A DNA stretch of 64,000 bases from Candidatus Limiplasma pullicola (GTDB taxonomy: Bacteria; Bacillota; Clostridia; Christensenellales; Aristaeellaceae): contig DVIV01000040.1 in assembly GCA_018710985.1 (NCBI GenBank), positions 31,930 through 95,929 on the forward strand, in the 5' to 3' direction. This document shows positions 49,647-57,223 of the stretch, one piece after another. Both the position numbers and the translations under genes were made by a program. Within the stretch, counting starts at the first letter, position 1, and the number at the start of each line of letters is the position of its first letter. The notes below the pieces were generated by a model. The model made no database searches. It was not told where the DNA came from and saw nothing but the letters and a program-made list of their open reading frames with translations.

Positions 49647-51058
49647 AGCTGATTTTTGAACAGTCTCATCCGGGACACAGAAGCCATTTCCTGCCCGCCT
49701 CGGACGTGCCCGCCGCGGCGCTGCCGGAGGATCTTGCGCGAGCATCCGCGCTGGATCTGCCGGAGCTGACCGAAAGCGAGCTGGCGCGCCACTATGAGGC
49801 GCTGGCCCAGCAGGTGCATGGCGTGAACAAGGGGTTCTATCCCCTGGGCAGCTGCACCATGAAATACAATCCCCGCATCGACGAGGACGCGGCGGCCCTG
49901 CCGGGCTTCACCGGCGTGCATCCGCTCCAGTCCGAAACGACCTCCCGCGGCTGCCGCGAGGTGCTGCGTCAGGCCGAGGAGCGGCTCACCGCCGTGACCG
50001 GCATGGACCGCATGACCTTCCAGCCCGCCGCGGGCGCGCATGGCGAGTACATGGGGCTTTTGCTCATCAAGGCGTACCATGAGCGCCGGGGCGACAAAAA
50101 CCGCACCAAGGTGCTCGTGCCCGACTCGGCCCACGGCACCAACCCCGCCAGCGCGGCCATGTGCGGCTATCAGGTGGTGAGCATCCCCAGCGACGCAAAC
50201 GGACTGGTGGATCTGGAAAAGCTGCGCGAGGCGGCGGGCCCCGACACGGCGGCCCTCATGCTGACCAATCCCAACACCGTGGGCCTGTTTGACCCCAATA
50301 TCCTTGAAATCACGCGCATCGTGCATCAGGCGGGCGGGCTGTGCTACTACGACGGGGCGAACCTCAACGCCATCATGGGCTGGGCGCGTCCCGGCGACAT
50401 GGGCTTTGACGTGGTGCACTTGAACCTGCACAAGACCTTCGCCACCCCGCACGGCGGCGGCGGCCCGGGCTCCGGTCCTGTGGGCTGCAAGGCGTTTCTG
50501 GCGGGCTTCCTGCCCGGCAGCGCGCTGGCCACGGGCGGCGAGGCCCCCTGCCAGGTGCGCGCCTTCCACGGCAACTTCCTCGTGGTGGTCAAGGCGCTGG
50601 CCTATCTGGACACGCTGGGTGGCGAGGGCATCCGCGAGGCGGCCGCGCAGGCCGTGCTCAACGCCAACTACCTGATGCATCTGCTGCGTGACGGCGGCTA
50701 TCCCATGGCCTTTGACCACACCTGCATGCACGAGTTCGTCATCACGCTGGAGAAGCTCAAGCACGAGAAGGATGTCTCCGCGCTGGATGTGGCCAAGGCG
50801 CTGCTGGACCACGGCATGCACCCGCCGACGATGTACTTCCCGCTGATCGTGCATGAGGCGCTGATGGTGGAGCCGACGGAGACCGAGAGCAAGGAATCGC
50901 TGGAGGCCGCCGCTGAAAGCTACCTTGAGGTGCTGGCCGAGGCCAACGAAAACCCGGCGGACATGCACAGCCGTCCGCTGCATACCTATGTGCGCCGGCT
51001 GGACGAGGTGACCGCGGCGCGCAGCCCCATCGTCAAGTATGAAGCTCCTTCTGCTTGA
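49643..51058 (+). CDS. gcvPB: Glycine dehydrogenase (decarboxylating) subunit 2
   Basis: FYPLGSCTMKYNPRIDEDAAALPGFTGVHPLQ...FDVVHLNLHKTFATPHGGGGPGSGPVG. Confidence 0.97.
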   Translation: MKLIFEQSHPGHRSHFLPASDVPAAALPEDLARASALDLPELTESELARHYEALAQQVHGVNKGFYPLGSCTMKYNPRIDEDAAALPGFTGVHPLQSETTSRGCREVLRQAEERLTAVTGMDRMTFQPAAGAHGEYMGLLLIKAYHERRGDKNRTKVLVPDSAHGTNPASAAMCGYQVVSIPSDANGLVDLEKLREAAGPDTAALMLTNPNTVGLFDPNILEITRIVHQAGGLCYYDGANLNAIMGWARPGDMGFDVVHLNLHKTFATPHGGGGPGSGPVGCKAFLAGFLPGSALATGGEAPCQVRAFHGNFLVVVKALAYLDTLGGEGIREAAAQAVLNANYLMHLLRDGGYPMAFDHTCMHEFVITLEKLKHEKDVSALDVAKALLDHGMHPPTMYFPLIVHEALMVEPTETESKESLEAAAESYLEVLAEANENPADMHSRPLHTYVRRLDEVTAARSPIVKYEAPSA

Positions 51059-52010
51059 GACGAACGGCACCGACCCCTACAAAAACCTCGCGCTGGAGGA
51101 GCACCTGCTCACCCGCGTGCGGGAGGATGAGGCGCTTCTCTACCTGTGGCAGAACGCGCACACGGTGGTCATCGGCCAAAACCAGAACGCGCTGCGGGAG
51201 GTGAACCTCTCGCGCCTGCGGGCGGACGGCGGGCATCTGGCCCGCCGCCTCTCCGGGGGCGGGGCGGTGTATCATGACCTGGGAAACCTGAACTTCACCT
51301 TTGTTTTGCCCAAAGCGGCCTATGACCTCGCGCGCCAGACGCGCGTCATCCTGGAGGCGGCGCGCCTTTTAGGCGCGCCTGCCGAGGCCTCCGGCCGCAA
51401 CGACATTCTGGCCGGCGGCCGCAAGTTCTCCGGCAACGCCTACTACCGCCGGGGGGAAACCTGGTATCACCATGGCACGCTGCTGGTGGACTCCGACCTC
51501 GACGCGCTGGGTCGCTACCTCAACGTGTCCCCGGAAAAGCTGGCGGCGCGGGGTGTGGCTTCGGTGCGAAGCCGTGTGTGCAACCTGAGCGAATGCGCGC
51601 CGGGTGCGACCGTGGAAAAAGCACGCCGGGCCATGGCCGCCGCCTTTTCATCGGCCTATGGCGAAAAAGTGGAGATGTTCAACCAAAATCGCATCAAAAA
51701 CAATGAGATTGAGGAGATCAAACGGCGGATTTCTGCGGAAAACTATCTGATGGGGGAGAATAAACCCTTTTTGCTTTCGCTCCAGCGCCGCTTCGCGTGG
51801 GGCGGGCTGGAACTGGCGCTGAACATGCGCGCGGGCCGCATATCGGACTGCCGCGCGTATTCGGACGCGATGGAGGAAAGCGAGATCGCCGCTTTGCCCG
51901 CCCGTCTGGCAGGCTGCGCCGTGGATGGCGTGGCCTTTGCGAAGGCGCTTGCGGGCTGGGGCGGGGAGGACATGAGGCGCGACGTGCTGGACATGCTGCT
52001 GGAGCTGTGA
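51039..52010 (+). CDS. lplA: Lipoate--protein ligase
   Basis: LALEEHLLTRVREDEALLYLWQNAHTVVIGQNQN...RRLSGGGAVYHDLGNLNFTF...SGRNDILAGGRKFSGNAY. Confidence 0.95.
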   Translation: MKLLLLETNGTDPYKNLALEEHLLTRVREDEALLYLWQNAHTVVIGQNQNALREVNLSRLRADGGHLARRLSGGGAVYHDLGNLNFTFVLPKAAYDLARQTRVILEAARLLGAPAEASGRNDILAGGRKFSGNAYYRRGETWYHHGTLLVDSDLDALGRYLNVSPEKLAARGVASVRSRVCNLSECAPGATVEKARRAMAAAFSSAYGEKVEMFNQNRIKNNEIEEIKRRISAENYLMGENKPFLLSLQRRFAWGGLELALNMRAGRISDCRAYSDAMEESEIAALPARLAGCAVDGVAFAKALAGWGGEDMRRDVLDMLLEL

Positions 52011-52034
52011 GCGCCGCGCGGACGGGAGGAACGC

Positions 52035-53339
52035 ATGGACCATGAGCTTTTGATTCTCGGCGCGGGCCCCGGCGGCTATGAGGCGGCCATCCGCGCGGCA
52101 CAGCTGGGCCTGAACGTGGGCCTGATCGAGCGGGAGGCGGTGGGGGGCACATGCCTCAACCGCGGCTGCATCCCCACCAAGACGCTCCTGCACGACGCGG
52201 CCCCCGGAGCGGACTTCGCCGCCCTCGGCGCGCGCAAGGAGCAGGTGGTTTCCACACTTCGTCAGGGCGTGGAAGGGCTGCTCAAAAAGCGCCGCGTGAC
52301 GGTGTACCGCGGCACGGGCGTGCTCACCGACGCGCATACCATCGAGGTGGACGGGCAGGCGGTCACGGGTGAAAAGCTGCTGCTGGCCCCCGGCTCGCGC
52401 CCCGCGCTGCCGCCGGTGGAGGGCATCGAAAGGGCCCTCACCTCGGATGATCTGCTGCGGGAGCCGAGGCCGCTGGACAGCCTGCTCATTCTGGGCGGCG
52501 GGGTGATCGGCGTGGAGATGGCGGCTTTCTATGCCGCAACCGGCACGAAGGTGACCATCGTGGAGGCGCAGGAGCGCCTGCTTCCGCAGATGGACCGCGA
52601 GATCTCCCAGAACCTGCAAATGATCTTCAAGCGCCAGGGCCTCGGCGTGCGCACGCGCACCCTTGCGCGCCGCATCGTGGAGGGCGGCGAGGGCGTTGTG
52701 ATGGAGCTGGACGGCGGAGAAACGCTCACCGCGTCGGCCGTGCTGGCAGCCGTGGGCCGCAGGCCCAACACCGACGGCCTGTGGGCGCCGGGCGTGGCGC
52801 TGGAGATGGACCGCGCCTTCATCCGCGTAAACGAGCGCTTTGAAACCAGCCTGCCGGGCGTCTATGCCATCGGCGACGCCATCGGCGGGATGATGCTGGC
52901 GCATGCGGCCTCGGCACAGGGACTGACGGTGGTGCATGCAATAGCAGGGGAAGAAGCGCCGCTGTGCCTTGACGCGATTCCCGCGTGCGTGTATGTTTCG
53001 CCCGAGATCGCCTGCGTGGGGCTCACTCAGGCGGACTGCCAGCAGCGTGGCATCGAGGCCAAAGTGGGCAAGGCTCTCATGGGCGCGAACGGCCGTACCC
53101 TCATCGCAAATGGCCAGCGCGGATTCATCAAGGTGGTTGTGGATGCGCAGGACGGCCGCGTGCTGGGCGCTCAGCTCATGTGCGAGCGGGCCACCGACAT
53201 GATCGACTCCTTCACCGTAGCCATTGCCAACGGCATGACCGCAAAGCAGCTCATGCGCGCCGTGCGTCCGCATCCCACATTCCTGGAGGCCGTGGGCGAA
53301 GCGCTGGACGCGCTGGAGGGCCGGGCCATCCACGCATGA
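52035..53339 (+). CDS. lpdA: Dihydrolipoyl dehydrogenase
   Basis: LLILGAGPGGYEAAIRAAQLG...GGTCLNRGCIPTKTLLH...AIGDAIGGMMLAHAAS...RPHPTFLEAVGEAL. Confidence 0.96.
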   Translation: MDHELLILGAGPGGYEAAIRAAQLGLNVGLIEREAVGGTCLNRGCIPTKTLLHDAAPGADFAALGARKEQVVSTLRQGVEGLLKKRRVTVYRGTGVLTDAHTIEVDGQAVTGEKLLLAPGSRPALPPVEGIERALTSDDLLREPRPLDSLLILGGGVIGVEMAAFYAATGTKVTIVEAQERLLPQMDREISQNLQMIFKRQGLGVRTRTLARRIVEGGEGVVMELDGGETLTASAVLAAVGRRPNTDGLWAPGVALEMDRAFIRVNERFETSLPGVYAIGDAIGGMMLAHAASAQGLTVVHAIAGEEAPLCLDAIPACVYVSPEIACVGLTQADCQQRGIEAKVGKALMGANGRTLIANGQRGFIKVVVDAQDGRVLGAQLMCERATDMIDSFTVAIANGMTAKQLMRAVRPHPTFLEAVGEALDALEGRAIHA

Positions 53340-53346
53340 CAGCCAA

Positions 53347-53386
53347 CAAAAGGCGCTTTCCGAAGCCTTCGGAAAGCGCCTTTTTC
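53347..53386. terminator. Bidirectional terminator between lpdA and the kinase gene
   Basis: AAAAGGCGCTTTCCGAAGCCTTCGGAAAGCGCCTTTTT. Confidence 0.85.
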
Positions 53387-53387
53387 G

Positions 53388-54311
53388 CTATGGCGCAGGT
53401 TTCATGAAGCGGCTGAGGCCGTTGAGAGGGCGCGCGTCCAGCTGCGGCTGCGCGTCCTCCGGGGAAACGGCCAGCAGCTGGGTCAGTTCGACGTCCTCCG
53501 GGCGATGGTCCGGTATCGGGTCCAGCATGCGCAGCACCGCGTCCCGCAATTCGCCGGGCAGGGCAGGGGAGAGCGTGATGTCCCCTCCGTCGAGCGCGGC
53601 TTCATACAGATAGGTGTATTTGGCATGATCAAAGACGGGCAGCTCGCCCGTCCATACGCGGTGGATCAGCGCGCCGAAGGCGAAGGTATCCAGCTTCGGC
53701 CCCAGCGGCGCATCCTGGCCGGCCATGTAGAGAAACGCTTCCGGCGAAAGATAGACGGGATCGCCCTCAAGGTCGCGCTGGTTCTGCGGCGGATCGTCCT
53801 TGAGAAAACCGCTGTCCAGGTCGATCAGGCGGATGCGGTAGCCGCCAGGCCGCCTGAGCAGCAGCACATGGTCGGGCTTGAGGTCCGCATGCACCACGCC
53901 CTGCGTATGCAGCCGCTGCAGGCACAGCGCCAGATCGGAAAGAATATGCCGCTTCTCGCGTTCATCCAGCCCCGCCGCATCATCCGCCGTCAGATCGGAA
54001 GGAAAAACCGCCTCGCTGGCGGCATAATAGCGCCGCTCGAAACGGAAGAAATCCAGCACAGGCACCAGCGTATCCCCGATCACGCAGGACAGCGCCGCAT
54101 AGAGCCGCTGCTTTTGCGCCTCAAAGGCCTCGCAGCGCTCGCGCTGGCGGCAGCCCAGCGGCGTGGAGGGGTCCGCCGGATAGACGGGGGAGAGAAACTG
54201 CTTTAGAAAATACTTTTCCAATCCGCGCGCGGCAATGCACCAGCGCGCGCTTCCGCTGCCCACGGTGCGCAGCGGCGTGAGGGGTCTATACCCGCCAATC
54301 AAACCGCTCAT
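53388..54311 (-). CDS. Ser/Thr protein kinase-like protein
   Basis: KYFLKQFLSP (VAIK-like), GVVHADLKPDHVLLL (catalytic loop), IRLIDLDSG (DFG position), GDPVYLSPEAFLY. Confidence 0.85.
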   Translation of the reverse strand: MSGLIGGYRPLTPLRTVGSGSARWCIAARGLEKYFLKQFLSPVYPADPSTPLGCRQRERCEAFEAQKQRLYAALSCVIGDTLVPVLDFFRFERRYYAASEAVFPSDLTADDAAGLDEREKRHILSDLALCLQRLHTQGVVHADLKPDHVLLLRRPGGYRIRLIDLDSGFLKDDPPQNQRDLEGDPVYLSPEAFLYMAGQDAPLGPKLDTFAFGALIHRVWTGELPVFDHAKYTYLYEAALDGGDITLSPALPGELRDAVLRMLDPIPDHRPEDVELTQLLAVSPEDAQPQLDARPLNGLSRFMKPAP

Positions 54312-55263
54312 GGGTGCCTCCCTCCGTCCAGTCATACGCCATACGGTATTCCTGCCACCTGGAGCGCGCAAAGCTCACGTCGCGCCGCTTTCTGCGCACG
54401 GGGGTGATAAAGCGCTTTTGCAAGAGCGCGCGCCGGGGCGCCAGCGCCTCCCGCGCGGCTTCGATGCTTTCAAAGCCCAGCGGGGCCAGCAGCAGCGTCG
54501 CGTCATCATGCGCGGCCTTTTTCAGCTGGTTCAGCAGCCGGCGTTCCCAGCCGTCCCAGTCGGTGCTGGCGCGCAGGGTGTTGAGCAGCAGCATTTCAAA
54601 TTCCATGGGCGTGGGCAGGCACCCGAAGGCCCCGTCGGTCGCCACCACCAGCACACAGGGCTTGGGTACGCGCAGACGGCGCATGCTGAGCGCTACCGGC
54701 GCATCCGCGCTGACCAGCGCGCTGAGGGGGCGGTCGCGGTACAGGCTTTCAAAGGGGTCGGGATCGCCGCGCAGGTGATCGCGCGTGCATTGATGCAGCC
54801 CGCTTGCATCCAGCACAAAACCCCGGCTGTCGCCTGCCCAGAGAAAGCACAGGTCGCTGGCAAAGGAGGGACCGGACGCGATGGCTGCGCACAGCGTGGT
54901 GGGCAGGCTGCGCTGCATGCTGCCCACGATGCGGGAAGCAGCGGGACAATGCTTTTGGGCAAAGCTGCGGAACAGGCTTTCCAGCTCGCCTCCCAGCTCG
55001 CGGCACAGCTGCTCGCCCTCGGCTTTGGAGCCCGGCATGGGCGGATGATCGCCCGCCCACGCGGAGAGGGCGTGCGTGGCCAGCCGCGACCCGGCAAACG
55101 CGCCGGTATGATCGCCAAGGGTCTCATAGCGCCGGCTGCCGAGCCCGCCGCATCCGTCCGCCACGCAAAGCAGCGCGCCCTCTCCGACGGCGCGCATGCA
55201 AAAGCTGTCCTCCCCGGAGCCGGGCAGAACAGCATACTGGGCACAAAGCAGACGCTGGGACAC
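54286..55263 (-). CDS. PP2C-family protein phosphatase (GTG start)
   Basis: GEGALLCVADGCGGLGSRRYE; DLCFLWAGDSRGFVLD; VLVVATDGAFGCL; HDDATLLL. Confidence 0.88.
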   Translation of the reverse strand: MSQRLLCAQYAVLPGSGEDSFCMRAVGEGALLCVADGCGGLGSRRYETLGDHTGAFAGSRLATHALSAWAGDHPPMPGSKAEGEQLCRELGGELESLFRSFAQKHCPAASRIVGSMQRSLPTTLCAAIASGPSFASDLCFLWAGDSRGFVLDASGLHQCTRDHLRGDPDPFESLYRDRPLSALVSADAPVALSMRRLRVPKPCVLVVATDGAFGCLPTPMEFEMLLLNTLRASTDWDGWERRLLNQLKKAAHDDATLLLAPLGFESIEAAREALAPRRALLQKRFITPVRRKRRDVSFARSRWQEYRMAYDWTEGGTHERFDWRV

Positions 55264-55283
55264 GGGCGGCGCTCCCTTCCGCG

Positions 55284-55985
55284 TCAAATAGTATTGCAAA
55301 CGGCATCCAGCACCTGCCGGTACTCCACGTCCAGCAGCCCTTCGCTGACCGTTTGCACATGAATGACCTGGCCCCATTCGGAGGAGATTCGGTTCCAGGA
55401 GGGCGCGTCCGGCGCAAAGATCAGCAGGCGCTTGGCGTTTTCGTCCATGCTGCCGCCCAGCTGCTCATCCTCCCACCACAGGCTGAGTTCGTCAAAATCC
55501 TTGGCCATCCCTTCGGGATACCAGGGGGCAATTTTGCCGTGACCCAGGTCATGCGTGGGCGCATCCGACCACATGACGATGATGTGGCGCTTCTTCACAC
55601 CCTCGCGCGTCCAGTCGCTGCGGATGGCGTAGGCCAGGGCCTCCAGACCGTCCTCCGGAATATCGCCGCCGCCCTTGGCGGTGATGCCGTTGACGCAGTC
55701 GTAGAGCATCTGCGCCTGATCGGGCAGCACAAAAAAGTCGCTGCTGAGCATGGCGTCATCCCCATCGGCCACGTAATCGCGGAAGGCGATCACCCGCACG
55801 CGCAGCTGGTCGATCACCTTGTGCTTTTTCTCCATTTCCGCCACGATGTCGCGGTAGAGGTTGAGTGCGTTTTGCTTGACCAGATCCAGCACGTGGCGCA
55901 TGCTGCCCGTGGCGTCGATGCAAAAAACCATGTCTACATGGTAGGTCAGTTTGTACCCTTCCAAACGGATCGGACCTCCCCACAA
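55284..55985 (-). CDS. vWA domain protein (TerY-like)
   Basis: MIDAS YHVDMVFCIDATGSM; FRDYVADGDD; GGGDIPEDGLEALAYAI; IVMWSDAPTHDLG. Confidence 0.88.
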   Translation of the reverse strand: MWGGPIRLEGYKLTYHVDMVFCIDATGSMRHVLDLVKQNALNLYRDIVAEMEKKHKVIDQLRVRVIAFRDYVADGDDAMLSSDFFVLPDQAQMLYDCVNGITAKGGGDIPEDGLEALAYAIRSDWTREGVKKRHIIVMWSDAPTHDLGHGKIAPWYPEGMAKDFDELSLWWEDEQLGGSMDENAKRLLIFAPDAPSWNRISSEWGQVIHVQTVSEGLLDVEYRQVLDAVCNTI

Positions 55986-56108
55986 ATGCGTTGTTCTTTC
56001 AAAAGGATTCTGCGTCAGCCCGTATTTTCCTGCCGAACGGGGAGGAAAAGAGGCGGCGGAGCACGAAATATTTTCTGATAATGCTTGATAAACGAAAGGG
56101 TCAGGGCG

Positions 56109-57125
56109 ATGAAGGTACGCAGGACCATCGGCGGGATGCTGTTTGGAATAGGCTGTGCGGTGATATTTGTGGGTATCCTGGCGACGGTGCTGCCCATGGT
56201 CCAGAACGACCAGCTGCAGCTGGTGCTGTCCTCATTTGAAATGCCGTCGGGCAATCTTATCGTCAGCGCCGTCAACGGCGCGATGACTTACGCGCTGCAT
56301 CATTGCTACGGGGTGCTGCTGTGCGGCATCGTACTGATGGCGGCCGGCATGGGGATTCTGCTGCACCGTTCACGCCGCCGCCCCGCACGCCGCAGGACGC
56401 CGTCACCCTACAGCCGCCCGACCTCCGCCCCCGCGCCCAAACCCGTGTGGCCGGAGGAGGATACCGACTGGTCGGCATGGAAGCCGCGGGAAACCAGAGC
56501 CAACCCCTTCGCCGGGGCGATTTATGAGGACCTTCCCTCCCGTACATCGTCTCCGCCGGTGCCGGCAGCCTACACGCCGCCGCCCATACTGCCTACCTCC
56601 AACGCCGCCGACGAGCCCTCGCCCTACGCCCGGCCCTTTGCGGAACCGCCCGTGCCGCCGCCCGTATCGGAGCCTGCTGATGCAGAGCCTTTCTTTGCGA
56701 CACCGTCTGCGCAGGCGGGAGCATCCATGCCGGAATCTCCAGCGCCGCCTGCTGTGGAGCCTTCCACTGCGGCACAGGCCATGCAGGAGCCGTCGGCAGC
56801 GTCCGCGCCGTTTGCCGTTTCGCAGAGGGATGCGCCCTCTGCTCCGCCTCCTGTTCCCGTCCCGCCCGCGCCGGCTGTGCCCGCTCATGCCGAGGCCGGC
56901 ACGCCCAGCCAGAGCGGGTCGCGCGTCATGATCCGCTCGACCATCGCCGTCAGAGCGGAAAAGCCCTCTCCTGCGCAATCGGAAGCCCCTGCGCCCGCGC
57001 AGCCCGCGTCGCGCAAGGTGGTGCTGGACGGCATCGCCTACGAGCCCAACGAGCCGCCGGAGGAGGAGGCTCCGCCGCCCGTATCCTCCCGAATCCGCAG
57101 CACGATGGGAAAGCACACGGTATAA
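56109..57125 (+). CDS. Membrane protein with long Pro/Ala-rich tail
   Basis: Two TM helices (IGGMLFGIGCAVIFVGILATVLPM; YGVLLCGIVLMAAGMGILL) then about 220 aa low-complexity Pro/Ala/Ser. Confidence 0.65.
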   Translation: MKVRRTIGGMLFGIGCAVIFVGILATVLPMVQNDQLQLVLSSFEMPSGNLIVSAVNGAMTYALHHCYGVLLCGIVLMAAGMGILLHRSRRRPARRRTPSPYSRPTSAPAPKPVWPEEDTDWSAWKPRETRANPFAGAIYEDLPSRTSSPPVPAAYTPPPILPTSNAADEPSPYARPFAEPPVPPPVSEPADAEPFFATPSAQAGASMPESPAPPAVEPSTAAQAMQEPSAASAPFAVSQRDAPSAPPPVPVPPAPAVPAHAEAGTPSQSGSRVMIRSTIAVRAEKPSPAQSEAPAPAQPASRKVVLDGIAYEPNEPPEEEAPPPVSSRIRSTMGKHTV

Positions 57126-57135
57126 TCGCATAGCT

Positions 57136-57174
57136 GAAAAGGGGAGCCGCCCGCAAGACGGCTCCCCTTTTGAA
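57136..57174 (+). terminator. Rho-independent terminator
   Basis: AAAAGGGGAGCCGCCCGCAAGACGGCTCCCCTTTTG. Confidence 0.8.
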
Positions 57175-57186
57175 TCCCCATGCAAA

Positions 57187-57217
57187 AGCGGCGTCCGGTT
57201 CATCCGGACGCCGCGGG
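57187..57217 (-). terminator. Strong stem-loop, probable terminator of the SH3/Ig gene
   Basis: GCGGCGTCCGGTTCATCCGGACGCCGC just 3' of the minus-strand stop; no strong T-run. Confidence 0.55.
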
Positions 57218-57223
57218 TTTGTG

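Noticed and set aside
51648-53333. 561-aa minus-strand ORF
   Set aside because: Antisense to lplA/lpd.
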